Shown: positions 14,442 through 22,717 of the stretch, piece by piece | Layout: the number at the start of each line of letters is the position of its first letter | Numbering within the stretch: position 1 is the stretch's first letter | NCBI GenBank assembly: GCA_964574215.1 | Contig: CAZNLR010000061.1 | Span: 1-22,717, forward strand | DNA length: 22,717 nucleotides | From: GCA-2725625 sp964574215 | GTDB taxonomy: Bacteria > Pseudomonadota > Alphaproteobacteria > Rhodospirillales > UBA2165 | Direction: 5' to 3' | The notes under the pieces: generated by a model | Told to the model about the DNA's origin: nothing | Database searches by the model: none | The model's input: the letters and a program-made list of their open reading frames with translations, nothing else | Made by a program: the position numbers and the translations under genes

Positions 14442-17288
14442 TTATGCACCGACGGTTTGCGAAAGTGTTGCCAGCAAAGCATCACGGTCATATTTCGATA
14501 CGTAATCGCTGAATCCAACTTCCCGACCCATTTCAAAATCCTTTTCTGAGGCATGGGACGACAACGCCACCAACGGAACGTCCTGCCAATTGCCCTCCTT
14601 ACGGACGGTTCTGGCAAATTCGAATCCGTTCATATCCGGCATTTCGATATCACTTACGATGACATCGAACTGGGTACCTGAATCCCTCATTTTCAATGCG
14701 TCATCGGCGCTTTCGACGGCGGTTACTTGGTAACCGGCTACCGATAATAGAGGTGTCATCAAATTACGGAAGAACGCGCTGTCATCAATCAGCAGCAAAC
14801 GCTGGGATTTGACCGTTCCGTCGTCGGATTCAATTTGACCACTGTTGTTGAACCAATCGCCGAACCCTTGGGTTAAATAGTAACCCGCATCGATGATATC
14901 CGTCGCTTTCCCGTTTATAACAGCGCTACCGACAAGGTTTGATTCTGACGATTGAAGTTCGATATTGATTTCATCCTCGATAATATCGACGATTTCTTCG
15001 ACAACCAGCCCCATGCTCCGGTTTCTATCGGTGAAAACGAGAATGGATTGAAGTCCTTCTTCTTTCCACTGATGGGAAGAGTCATAAGCGACCAGCGGCA
15101 TCAATTGCCCACGATATTGTACGACCCTTTGACCATTGGAGTATTCGATGGTCGACAGATCAATTTCCTCAAGCCGAGCAACCAGAGCCAACGGCACGGC
15201 TTTCAACTCATCGCCACCGGCTCTGAACACCAGCATCGACTGGCGATTGGAACTGGTCGTCGCCGTATCCGTAGCTACAGTTTCCGCACCCGTTGCGCCC
15301 ATCGAGATTTCTCCCGTCGCAGAGGCAATACCATTAGGATCAAGAATCATGATTACACTGCCGTCGCCAAGGATCGTGTTACCGGAGAATAAGCTGATAT
15401 CCCTAAGGATCGGAGCCACCGGTTTAACAACGATTTCCTCGGTATCGAACACCCGGTCAACGATAATACCGAACGTATAATTTCCGACTTGGCTGACGAT
15501 GATGAAGGTCTCCTCGTCCGCTGCAGCAGCAGCGAGGTCTTCACCCGTTGCTTCAATTTCTTCTTCGCCCTCCGTTGCGGCGTCATCATCTGAATCCGCA
15601 GCCGGCAAAAGCGGCACGTCTTCTTTGGGTTCACTGCCAAGTTTTAGAAGGTCTTGAAGTTCCACCAACGGCAACAGCCGGTTACGCAAACGCAACACCG
15701 GCGCATCATTGATGACTTCGATGGCATTTTCGGAATGGGCCGAAGCGCGAACCAGTTCGAGGACGCTAATTTGTGGAATGGCAAATCGCTCGCTGGCACA
15801 TTCGACGATCAGCGCCGAAACGATCGCCAAAGTCAGCGGAATCTTAATAGTAAATGTCGACCCCTTGCCTTCTAGCGATTTCAATTCGATCGTGCCGCCG
15901 ATTTTTTCGATATTGGTGCGAACAACATCCATACCCACGCCACGCCCAGACACACTGGTCACTTTTTCGGCGGTCGAGAAACCGGCGTGGAAAATAAACT
16001 GATGAATTTGCTGATCGGACATGCTTTCCAACTCGCTATCCGTCGCCAACCCATTTTCCAATATTTTCTGACTAATTCGGTCGGTATTCAGGCCGCGGCC
16101 ATCATCGCCGATCTCAATTACGATATGTCCGCCTTCATGGAACGCCTGCAATAGAACCACGCCCGTTTCCGGTTTTCCCGCAGCGGCGCGATCCGCCGGT
16201 CCTTCCAATCCATGATCGGCCGAATTGCGGACCATGTGGGTCAGCGGGTCTTTAATCAGTTCCAAGACCTGCCGGTCGAGTTCCGTTTCGGCGCCGACCA
16301 TTTGCAGATCGATTTTCTTGTCTGCTTCAAGGGCCAGGTCCCGGACAATCCTCGGCAATTTCGCCCAAGCGTTGCCGATAGGCTGCATACGGGTTTTCAT
16401 CACGCCTTCCTGAAGATCGGAAGTGATATGGCTCAACCTCTGCAACGGGACCACGAATTCACTGTCATCGCGGCCGCGCACCATCTGGTTAAGCGAATTC
16501 CTGGTCAGCACCAATTCGCTGACTAAGGTCATAAGGTTTTCCAGCAATTCCACGTTGACGCGAATGGTTTGCTGGGCGATCGAAGATTCCTTGGAGCCTT
16601 TTTCCTTTTTCTCTTCGGCTACCGGCTCGGCTTTCTTTGTCGCGGCAGGAACTTTCGGCTCACTTTCTTTTTCGGCTTCACTTTCCGCCGCCATTTCGGC
16701 CGCCATTTCAGATTCGGTGGCCGCTTTGGTACCCTGCGATGTCGCTTCTTCGACCTCGGCCAATAGTTCTGCTGCTACCGGGAAGCCGTTTGCGTCAAGT
16801 ACGGGGCCACTGGAAACCGGAGCGGTTTCTTCTGCCGGTTCTGCTACTTCTACCGGTGCTGCTTCTTCTGCGGGGGCTGCCTCCTCCGCAGGTTCAGCGG
16901 CCGGCGCGGCTTCGCCGTCTGCCATGGCTCTTAACTTGCTGATAAGTTCACTGTCATCGCCTTCAGGCTCAGAACCCGTTTCTTCAAGGTCGGAAAGAAT
17001 GTCACGGATGGTATCGATTGTCGCCAAAACCAATGAGACAGCCTGGGGTGTCACCTCGAGCTCACCGTCACGGAATTTACCGAGAACGTCTTCGCCGGCA
17101 TGGGCAACCGATTCAAGCCTTGGCAGGCCTAAAAACCCACTGGTACCCTTAATGGTATGAACCAATCTGAAAATATTAGAAAGAATAGGGGCATCGCTTG
17201 GATCTTGTTCGAACTTCACCAATTCGACGTCGAGCACAGACAAGTTCTCTGAAGTTTCGGTCAAAAATTCTGATAACAGATCATCCAT
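14442..17288 (-). CDS. cheA: Hybrid chemotaxis histidine kinase CheA with two CheW-like domains and a receiver
   Basis: CheA autophosphorylates in response to receptors and passes phosphate to CheY and CheB. The order in this 948-residue protein begins with an Hpt domain (1-120) carrying H44 in RLVHTIKGTSGFLGL. A Glu/Ala/Pro/Lys-rich linker (125-238) stands where the P2 CheY-docking domain would be. Next come a dimerisation helix pair (about 240-300) and the ATPase domain (300-485) with N-box HMVRNSADHGLE, DDGRGL and GRGVGMDVV. Then come a first CheW-like domain (486-655) split by an acidic insert (about 552-595), a second CheW-like domain (about 683-815) and a C-terminal receiver (829-945) with D835-D836, acceptor D880 and K932. 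The ATG has a strong GGAGAG ribosome site. The second CheW-like domain could replace the absent cheW. Confidence 0.95.
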   Translation of the reverse strand: MDDLLSEFLTETSENLSVLDVELVKFEQDPSDAPILSNIFRLVHTIKGTSGFLGLPRLESVAHAGEDVLGKFRDGELEVTPQAVSLVLATIDTIRDILSDLEETGSEPEGDDSELISKLRAMADGEAAPAAEPAEEAAPAEEAAPVEVAEPAEETAPVSSGPVLDANGFPVAAELLAEVEEATSQGTKAATESEMAAEMAAESEAEKESEPKVPAATKKAEPVAEEKKEKGSKESSIAQQTIRVNVELLENLMTLVSELVLTRNSLNQMVRGRDDSEFVVPLQRLSHITSDLQEGVMKTRMQPIGNAWAKLPRIVRDLALEADKKIDLQMVGAETELDRQVLELIKDPLTHMVRNSADHGLEGPADRAAAGKPETGVVLLQAFHEGGHIVIEIGDDGRGLNTDRISQKILENGLATDSELESMSDQQIHQFIFHAGFSTAEKVTSVSGRGVGMDVVRTNIEKIGGTIELKSLEGKGSTFTIKIPLTLAIVSALIVECASERFAIPQISVLELVRASAHSENAIEVINDAPVLRLRNRLLPLVELQDLLKLGSEPKEDVPLLPAADSDDDAATEGEEEIEATGEDLAAAAADEETFIIVSQVGNYTFGIIVDRVFDTEEIVVKPVAPILRDISLFSGNTILGDGSVIMILDPNGIASATGEISMGATGAETVATDTATTSSNRQSMLVFRAGGDELKAVPLALVARLEEIDLSTIEYSNGQRVVQYRGQLMPLVAYDSSHQWKEEGLQSILVFTDRNRSMGLVVEEIVDIIEDEINIELQSSESNLVGSAVINGKATDIIDAGYYLTQGFGDWFNNSGQIESDDGTVKSQRLLLIDDSAFFRNLMTPLLSVAGYQVTAVESADDALKMRDSGTQFDVIVSDIEMPDMNGFEFARTVRKEGNWQDVPLVALSSHASEKDFEMGREVGFSDYVSKYDRDALLATLSQTVGA
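16809..16916 (-). repeat. Ala/Glu/Pro-rich repeat tract in the CheA linker
   Basis: CheA residues 125-160 consist of degenerate repeats of the form AEPAEEAAPAEEAAPVE. This is a flexible, acidic, low-complexity spacer joining the Hpt domain to the kinase core. Such tracts vary in length between strains. It produces long spurious open frames on the opposite strand. Confidence 0.7.
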
Positions 17289-17320
17289 TGTTACTCTCCG
17301 GCAGCATATTTATTTTCGAG

Positions 17321-17437
17321 GATTCGATTGAATCACCGCGTCAGGTTTCAACATGGTGATGAATTTCGAGATTCGAACCCCTAAACAGCAAAAAAATTGC
17401 TTTTTCGCCATTTAGTTATCTTAATTACTATTGAATC
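17321..17437. promoter_or_regulatory. Cluster of four GANTC sites upstream of cheA
   Basis: GATTC (17321-17325), GAATC (17330-17334), GATTC (17370-17374) and GAATC (17433-17437) fall in the 156-bp gap between chpT and cheA. About one GANTC per 256 bp is expected by chance at even base use. GANTC is the CcrM methylation target in alphaproteobacteria and clusters of it upstream of genes are a known mark of methylation-linked (GcrA/CcrM) regulation. The gap also has a short AT-rich stretch but no promoter I can call. Confidence 0.5.
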
Positions 17438-17444
17438 CTAACCA

Positions 17445-18110
17445 CTAGGAAATTTGGAATTCTATGGAATGTGGGGATTTTTCTCTTAAAATCAAGCTCT
17501 TCCCACTACTTTTTACTAATAAATTGCAAAAAAATCCGACAATATTTCGCGTCGTCAGATCTTCGGCGGACAAATCCGGTTCCAACCCTGAACGGATATC
17601 GTCACGCAGTTGACATCTGTCACCGGAAACCGATACCAAAACGCCTGAATTCTCAGGAAAATTGGGTATTTTGAAAGCAATTTGACCGCCCCGAGGCAGA
17701 CAATCTGCCGCTAATAAAGCCAAATTCAACAATAGTTTCCCGAAATTCTTGGATATTTCTCCGGCAAACGGCTGCCCGATTTCGCTCCATAGCGGTTCAA
17801 ATTTTTTTTCCTGGGCCAATTCCTCAATTAATTTTTTCACGACGGCAAAATCCAAACTATCGCCCGCACCTCCGGCCCCGAAGGCAACGCGAAAATACGC
17901 TAATTTCTGTGCCGCCTGCTTGGCGCTTCCCCCGATCAAATCAGCGGCGTCATCAGCCATGCCGGATTCTGTATCTTGCAGGAACTCCAACCCGTTATTG
18001 ATGGCGCCGATGGGGCTGATCAAATCATGGCAAAGCTTGGAACATAAGAGTTCCGCCAATTTCGTCTGCAATGCCTCGTCACCTAGGTAAGCATCCGTCA
18101 TCCTGTCCAT
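17445..18110 (-). CDS. chpT: Histidine phosphotransferase ChpT
   Basis: ChpT relays phosphate from the hybrid kinase CckA to CtrA and CpdR. The 221-residue product has the dimerisation/phosphotransfer helix with H28 in ELLCSKLCHDLISPIGAINNGLE, the hallmark of this family. A degenerate kinase-like catalytic domain follows (about 85-221), including the NLALLAADCLPRGGQI helix and a final NIVGFFCNLLVKSSG segment. It lacks the ATP-binding G boxes of true kinases, as expected. The ATG at 18110 has an AAAGGG ribosome site; M4 is an alternative. It is first in the minus-strand run leading to cheA, 156 bp ahead, and about 6 kb from ctrA. CckA is not in the window. Confidence 0.9.
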   Translation of the reverse strand: MDRMTDAYLGDEALQTKLAELLCSKLCHDLISPIGAINNGLEFLQDTESGMADDAADLIGGSAKQAAQKLAYFRVAFGAGGAGDSLDFAVVKKLIEELAQEKKFEPLWSEIGQPFAGEISKNFGKLLLNLALLAADCLPRGGQIAFKIPNFPENSGVLVSVSGDRCQLRDDIRSGLEPDLSAEDLTTRNIVGFFCNLLVKSSGKSLILREKSPHSIEFQIS

Positions 18111-18289
18111 GCCCTTTCAACCGGCCAACGCAAATACCGTTGTCTAGGGATATATAGGAAGCCCGAGAAAAATAAAATCCGAAAAAATCTTAAAGCAATT
18201 TGAGGATAGTATTTGCTCATCCGGTATTGAGTTTCCTAAAATCAATTGTCAATTTCAGTTCCACCAGGACAAATGGGTTAAAGGCTTAG
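18111..18289. other. Divergent gap between chpT and the formate dehydrogenase operon
   Basis: This 179-bp region must hold promoters for both directions. I see AT-rich stretches, a CAATTG palindrome (18244-18249) and an AAAGG ribosome site for the plus-strand gene at 18280-18284. There is no convincing -35/-10 pair, sigma-54 site, CtrA box or GANTC site. Confidence 0.3.
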
Positions 18290-19966
18290 ATGGACAATTC
18301 AACGCCAGACGGCGAGCGGAAAAATCGGATCGCCCACCCCAAGGGGCGGCAGGTGGATCCAAAAGCAGTCGCCATCGTTAATGAAATCGTTGGCGATGCC
18401 GAATGTTCGGCTGAATATCTCATCGAACTATTGCACCTGATTCAGGATAAGTTCGGGCAATTGACCGAAGCAAATCTTGCGGCCTTGGCCCAATTGATGA
18501 AATTGCCGCAAAGCCACGTATTCGAAGTGGCATCGTTCTATCACCACTTTGACATAGAAACGGATGAAGGGGATAACGACGAAAAAAACCGCTCCCGTTA
18601 TACTGTAAGGGTCTGTGAAGGCATCGCCTGCCAGATGTCCGGTGCGAACGCGTTGTTGGAAAAGATGATTTACAATTATGGCGATGCCATACGAGTCGTT
18701 CGTGCGCCCTGCGTCGGCAATTGCGCCAATGCACCGGTTGCCGTTCTGGGAAAACGTCAATTTACGGAAAATATCATAAAAGACGTCGGTGTCGCTGCGG
18801 AGAAACGTCTCACCGGACCGGAATTGCCGGACTACGAAAATTTCGACACCTACGAAAAAAATGGCGGCTATGAGATTCTGCGCCAATGCCTAAAAGCGGA
18901 AAAAACGCGTGAAGAGATACTCGGGGAGATAGAAAAGGCGGGATTAAGGGGAATGGGCGGCGCTGGTTTTCCCGTCGCCACCAAATGGCGTTTCTTGGAA
19001 AACGCTCCAAAACCGAGGGTTTTGGTAATGAACGCCGACGAAGGGGAACCTGGAACCTTTAAGGACAGGTATCTTTTCGAAACAACACCGCACAGAATTT
19101 TGGAAGGTATGCTGGTCGCAGCTTGGACCATTGAAGCTGAGGACATATATATCTATCTGCGCGACGAATATCCGCAAATCCACACGCTCCTGACCGATGA
19201 AATCGGCAATTTGGAGGAGGCCGGACTGGCGGAAGGGACAAAAATTCATCTTCGCCGGGGCGCCGGCTCTTATGTTTGCGGAGAAGAAAGCGCGATGTTG
19301 GAAAGTTTGGAAGGTAAGAGAGGATTGCCGCGCAACCGCCCGCCCTTCCCGGCTCAAGCCGGGTTGTTTGGACGACCAACGCTCATCAACAATGTCGAGA
19401 CCCTCTATTGGGTGCGGGAAATTCTGGTAAATGGAGGGGAATGGTATCAAGATGAAGGACGGCCGCGATATTATTCGGTATCGGGCCGGGTTAAAAATCC
19501 AGGCGTGGTAAGAGCGCCGTCGGCAACCACAGTTCGTCAGTTAATCGATGATTATTGTGGTGGCATGCAGGACGGCCACAGTTTCAAAGCCTATTTACCC
19601 GGCGGCGCATCGGGCGGCATCCTGCCAGCGGAGCTTGACGATCTGCCCCTCGATTTCGGCGCTTTAGACGATCATGGATGTTTTGTCGGTTCAGCCGCCG
19701 TCGTGGTTTTCTCGGATCAAGACGAGATCAAAGACGTCGTTTTGAATCTGTTGCGGTTTTTCGAAGACGAAAGCTGCGGCCAGTGTACGCCGTGCCGCCT
19801 TGGCTGCACCAAACTGATCGAGCTGGTGGAGGACGGCACAAAACAAAAGGAGGTCATCGAGGACTTGAGTCTGGTCATGCGTGATGCATCTATTTGTGGG
19901 CTAGGACAAGCGGCACCAAACCCGGTGCTTTCAGCATTGAATTTTTTTGCGGATGATATGGGATGA
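18290..19966 (+). CDS. fdsB: NAD-dependent formate dehydrogenase, fused gamma-beta (NuoE+NuoF-like) subunit
   Basis: This subunit carries electrons from the molybdenum subunit to NAD+. It is 558 residues long and joins two modules usually made separately. The first (about 25-155) is NuoE-like with a 2Fe-2S site, C109 and C114 (CEGIAC) and C141 and C145 (CVGNC). The second (about 190-558) is NuoF-like with the FMN/NADH motifs GLRGMGGAGFPVATKW (218-233), NADEGEPGTFKDR (248-260) and GAGSYVCGEESAMLESLEG (324-342). Its 4Fe-4S ligands are C496, C499, C502 and C536. It overlaps the next gene in an ATGA junction. HoxF of NAD-linked hydrogenases has a similar plan, but the partner gene shows this is a formate dehydrogenase. 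Confidence 0.9.
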   Translation: MDNSTPDGERKNRIAHPKGRQVDPKAVAIVNEIVGDAECSAEYLIELLHLIQDKFGQLTEANLAALAQLMKLPQSHVFEVASFYHHFDIETDEGDNDEKNRSRYTVRVCEGIACQMSGANALLEKMIYNYGDAIRVVRAPCVGNCANAPVAVLGKRQFTENIIKDVGVAAEKRLTGPELPDYENFDTYEKNGGYEILRQCLKAEKTREEILGEIEKAGLRGMGGAGFPVATKWRFLENAPKPRVLVMNADEGEPGTFKDRYLFETTPHRILEGMLVAAWTIEAEDIYIYLRDEYPQIHTLLTDEIGNLEEAGLAEGTKIHLRRGAGSYVCGEESAMLESLEGKRGLPRNRPPFPAQAGLFGRPTLINNVETLYWVREILVNGGEWYQDEGRPRYYSVSGRVKNPGVVRAPSATTVRQLIDDYCGGMQDGHSFKAYLPGGASGGILPAELDDLPLDFGALDDHGCFVGSAAVVVFSDQDEIKDVVLNLLRFFEDESCGQCTPCRLGCTKLIELVEDGTKQKEVIEDLSLVMRDASICGLGQAAPNPVLSALNFFADDMG

Positions 19967-22671
19967 GCGAACCAATTAAGTTTACTCTCGATGGAGAGGA
20001 AATCGAGGCCGAACCGGGTGAAACAATCTGGCAGGTGGCCAAACGGTTGGGAACGAAAATCCCTCACCTTTGCTATCGGGATGCGACCGATTATGTGCCC
20101 GACGGAAACTGCCGGGCCTGCATGGTTGAAGTGGAAGGCGAAAAAACCTTGTCGGCCTCGTGCTTGAGGAAACCGGAACCAGGCTTGATCGTAAAAATAA
20201 ATTCTGAAAGAGCGGTTCGATCCAGGGAACTCGTTTTCGAACTTCTGCGATCCGAACAGAACGAGCCAGGCGGTGACTTTAAACACTGGCTGGGAGAAAT
20301 GAATATCAGCCAGAGCCGCTTTCCGGGAGAAAGTGTACCGTCGGCAGATCGGAGCCACCCGGCCATCGCCGTCGATCTAGGAAAATGCATTCATTGTCAA
20401 CTTTGCGTTCAAGCCTGCCGGGATATTCAGGGTAACGATGTCATCGGGATGGCCGCACGGGGACGATCCAGCAAGATTGTTTTCGATATGGACGATCCTA
20501 TGGGAGCCAGTTCCTGCGTGGCCTGCGGGGAATGCGTCCAGGTTTGCCCCACGGACGCCCTGTCGCCGGCTCGGGAAGCGGTTCAGCCGGACAAGTCTGT
20601 GGATAGCATCTGCCCCTATTGCGGTGTCGGCTGCCAGGTAATTTTTCATGTTAAGGACAACAATATCGTCGAAGTAACGGGGCGCGACGGCCCGGCAAAT
20701 CACAACCGGCTGTGTGTCAAAGGCCGGTTCGGCATGGACTATGTCAGCCACGAACATCGACTGACCGTGCCGTTGATTCGCAAAGAGGGCGTTGAAAAAT
20801 CGGTCGAACATCAAATTGATCCGGCTGATCCATTCAAGTTTTTCCGGATTGCCACCTGGGATGAGGCACTGGATAAAGCCGCCGAAGGATTTAATAGCAT
20901 AGTGGCGGATAAAGGTCCCAGCGGACTGGCCGGTTTCGGTTCAGCAAAAGGATCAAATGAAGAAGCCTACCTTTTTCAAAAACTGGTTCGTGCCGGATTT
21001 AAAACCAACAATGTGGATCACTGCACCCGTCTTTGTCATGCCTCATCGGTCGCGGCACTGCTTGAAAATATCGGGTCCGGTGCAGTCACGGCACCGTTCA
21101 TTAGCTGTCTCGATTCCGATCTGATTGTGGTCATCGGCGCCAATCCAACCTCCAACCATCCCGTTGCAGCCAGTTTCATAAAGAACGCTGTTGAGAATGG
21201 AGCCGAGTTAATTGTCATTGATCCGCGCCACAATGGACTCGCCAATTATGCCGAGCACTATTTGCAGTTCTCGCCCGGCAGTGACGTCGCGCTGTTGAAT
21301 GCCATCCTTAATGTGATCGTCGAGGAAGAACTATACGACCGGCAGTATGTGGAAGCCCAGACTGAAGGATTTGAAGAATACGCCGCCCATATTCGCAACT
21401 TCCCGCCGGAGAAAATGTCGCCGCTTTGTGGCATCGACGCCGAGGAATTGAGGGCCGTCGCCAGAAAGATAGCGGCCGCCAAAGCTGCCATGATTTTTTG
21501 GGGAATGGGGATCGCTCAGCACACCCACGGCACCGACAACGCGCGCTGCCTGATCTCCCTGGCGCTGCTAACCGGTCACGTGGGCCGTCCCGGCGCAGGA
21601 CTCCATCCGCTTCGCGGTCAAAATAACGTTCAAGGCGCTTCCGATGCGGGCCTCATCCCGATGATGTATCCCGATTACGGCCTGGTCGACAAACCGGAAA
21701 ACAAAGAAAATTTTGAAAAGTTCTGGCAGACGGACCTCGATCCGAACAAAGGACTAACCGTCGTCGAAATCATTCACGCCATCAGGGGCAGTCAAATCGA
21801 GGGCCTCTATGTCATGGGTGAAAACCCGGCGATGTCGGACCCTGATTCCAACCGTACTCGAGAAGCGCTGGCCAAACTGAAACATCTTGTTGTGCAGGAT
21901 ATATTCCTCACAGAAACGGCCGCCTTTGCAGATGTTATTTTGCCGGCCTCGGCTTGGCCCGAGAAAGACGGTACCGTCACCAATACGGACCGGCGGGTTC
22001 AAATGGGCAGGAAAGCTTTGGACATGCCGGGCGAGGCCCGCCAGGACTGGTGGATCATCCAGGAAATCGCTAACCGCATTGGTCTCGACTGGGTCTATTC
22101 TGGTCCGGAGGAAATTCACGAGGAAATGCAAGATTGCATGCCGTCCATGCAGCAAATATCCTGGAGCCGATTGCAAAAAGAGAATGCCGTCACGTACCCC
22201 TGCGACGCCGAGGATCAACCGGGTCACGACATCATTTTTGCCGATGGCTTCCCGACGGAAAGCGGCCGAGGCAGATTAACGCCGGCCAACGTGCTGCCGC
22301 CTGACGAAACGCCCGATGAAGATTATCCGCTGATTCTGACCACCGGCCGCATCTTGGAACATTGGCATACCGGTGAAATGACGCGTCGGGCCTCCAACCT
22401 GGACGCCATAGAACCGGAAGCTGCGATCCATTTATCGCCCGGTGACATCGAACGTCTCAATATAGTGGCGGGAGAAATGGTTCGGGTGTCGACGCGGAGG
22501 GGCTCAATCGAACTGGCCGTAAGACGCGAGCCAACTGTACCGGACGGACTAATATTTATGCCCTTCTGCTTTAAAGAGGCTGCCGCTAATTTCCTAACCA
22601 ATCCGGCGCTTGATCCATTTGGAAAAATACCGGAATTGAAATTTTCCGCCGTGCGGGTTGAAAAAATTTAA
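19963..22671 (+). CDS. fdsA: Formate dehydrogenase catalytic (molybdopterin) alpha subunit
   Basis: This subunit oxidises formate to CO2 at a bis-molybdopterin-guanine-dinucleotide metal centre. In order (902 residues): 2Fe-2S domain with C37, C50, C53 and C67; two 4Fe-4S sites of the ferredoxin kind (C142, C145, C148 with C195, and C185, C188, C191 with C152); the Mo-domain 4Fe-4S site C217, C220, C224 and C251; then the catalytic core. The active-site pair C358-H359 lies in HCTRLCHASSVA, so it is a cysteine, not selenocysteine, enzyme. The GVGRP-like LLTGHVGRPGAGLHPLRGQ and NNVQGASDAG motifs are typical of formate dehydrogenases. The NuoG-type His-Cys3 ligands expected near residues 100-130 are absent. 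It has no Tat signal, so it is cytoplasmic and works with the preceding subunit. Maturation genes (fdhD type) are not in view. Confidence 0.93.
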   Translation: MSEPIKFTLDGEEIEAEPGETIWQVAKRLGTKIPHLCYRDATDYVPDGNCRACMVEVEGEKTLSASCLRKPEPGLIVKINSERAVRSRELVFELLRSEQNEPGGDFKHWLGEMNISQSRFPGESVPSADRSHPAIAVDLGKCIHCQLCVQACRDIQGNDVIGMAARGRSSKIVFDMDDPMGASSCVACGECVQVCPTDALSPAREAVQPDKSVDSICPYCGVGCQVIFHVKDNNIVEVTGRDGPANHNRLCVKGRFGMDYVSHEHRLTVPLIRKEGVEKSVEHQIDPADPFKFFRIATWDEALDKAAEGFNSIVADKGPSGLAGFGSAKGSNEEAYLFQKLVRAGFKTNNVDHCTRLCHASSVAALLENIGSGAVTAPFISCLDSDLIVVIGANPTSNHPVAASFIKNAVENGAELIVIDPRHNGLANYAEHYLQFSPGSDVALLNAILNVIVEEELYDRQYVEAQTEGFEEYAAHIRNFPPEKMSPLCGIDAEELRAVARKIAAAKAAMIFWGMGIAQHTHGTDNARCLISLALLTGHVGRPGAGLHPLRGQNNVQGASDAGLIPMMYPDYGLVDKPENKENFEKFWQTDLDPNKGLTVVEIIHAIRGSQIEGLYVMGENPAMSDPDSNRTREALAKLKHLVVQDIFLTETAAFADVILPASAWPEKDGTVTNTDRRVQMGRKALDMPGEARQDWWIIQEIANRIGLDWVYSGPEEIHEEMQDCMPSMQQISWSRLQKENAVTYPCDAEDQPGHDIIFADGFPTESGRGRLTPANVLPPDETPDEDYPLILTTGRILEHWHTGEMTRRASNLDAIEPEAAIHLSPGDIERLNIVAGEMVRVSTRRGSIELAVRREPTVPDGLIFMPFCFKEAAANFLTNPALDPFGKIPELKFSAVRVEKI

Positions 22672-22685
22672 GTTAGGATTTTGAC

Positions 22686-22702
22686 TTGGATTTCTGATCC
22701 AA
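22686..22702 (+). terminator. Weak hairpin after fdsA
   Basis: TTGGAT (22686-22691) and ATCCAA (22697-22702) form a 6-bp stem with a 5-nt loop, 15 bp after the fdsA stop. No T-tract follows and the window ends 15 bases later, so it could be part of a terminator or just a hairpin between genes of a longer operon. Confidence 0.25.
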
Positions 22703-22717
22703 ATAACGACCAAAAGT

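Noticed and set aside
16423..17160. 245-codon Ser/Ala-rich open frame opposite cheA
   Set aside because: The SAGAASS-like repeats are the reverse reading of the Glu/Ala/Pro linker of CheA.
17387..17405. AGCAA-A5-TTGCT hairpin followed by Ts on the plus strand
   Set aside because: It has a weak AT-rich 5-bp stem, and the plus strand has no gene to terminate here.
1..22717. Mobile elements, CRISPR arrays, tRNA or rRNA genes
   Set aside because: No transposase, regular repeat-spacer pattern, tRNA-like cloverleaf or rRNA sequence was recognised on reading both strands.

Overview
The window looks like a stretch of chromosome from a flagellated alphaproteobacterium, most likely of the Rhodospirillales type. 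That reading rests on a canonical CtrA, a ChpT phosphotransferase, a FlbD-type sigma-54 activator with a degenerate receiver, and GANTC sites upstream of ctrA and cheA. I did no database search, so family names come from recognised motifs and gene order.

Layout. (1) Positions 1-8977, plus strand: a flagellar operon-like run of fliG (3' end only), fliH, fliN, a motA/pomA-type stator gene, flbD, flhA, a 201-bp non-coding gap, flhG, a FliK-like gene and a small QueF-like T-fold gene. It encodes C-ring, export-gate, export ATPase-regulator, stator and regulatory proteins. (2) Positions 9005-10811, minus strand: fliI and fliJ (export ATPase and its stalk/chaperone escort), 8 bp overlapping, apart from their partner fliH. 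(3) Positions 10812-11070: a divergent regulatory region with a near-consensus CtrA half-site pair, a TATAAT hexamer, dyads and a GANTC site, followed by ctrA (plus). (4) Positions 11842-18110, minus strand, transcribed in the order chpT, cheA, cheY, cheB, cheR: a chemosensory set with a large hybrid CheA (Hpt, kinase, two CheW-like domains, receiver), with no separate cheW and no receptor gene in view. (5) Positions 18290-22671, plus strand: a two-gene NAD-dependent formate dehydrogenase operon, with a fused NuoE+NuoF-like subunit and a molybdopterin catalytic subunit.

How it fits together. ChpT passes phosphate to CtrA in the CckA-ChpT-CtrA phosphorelay of alphaproteobacteria. CtrA and FlbD are both known regulators of flagellar genes in relatives. 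Having chpT head a che gene run that converges on ctrA, which is itself divergent from fliIJ, suggests that motility, chemosensory signalling and the CtrA relay are co-organised here. The formate dehydrogenase operon is unrelated in function and probably marks the edge of the motility island.

The most notable points are: flhG without flhF and without the FlhF-activating N-terminal motif; a probable catalytically dead QueF-like T-fold protein in the flagellar run; four GANTC sites in 117 bp upstream of cheA; the hybrid CheA; and a formate dehydrogenase alpha subunit lacking the NuoG-type His-Cys3 cluster ligands. I see no mobile element, CRISPR array, tRNA or rRNA. No non-coding gap exceeds 300 bp.
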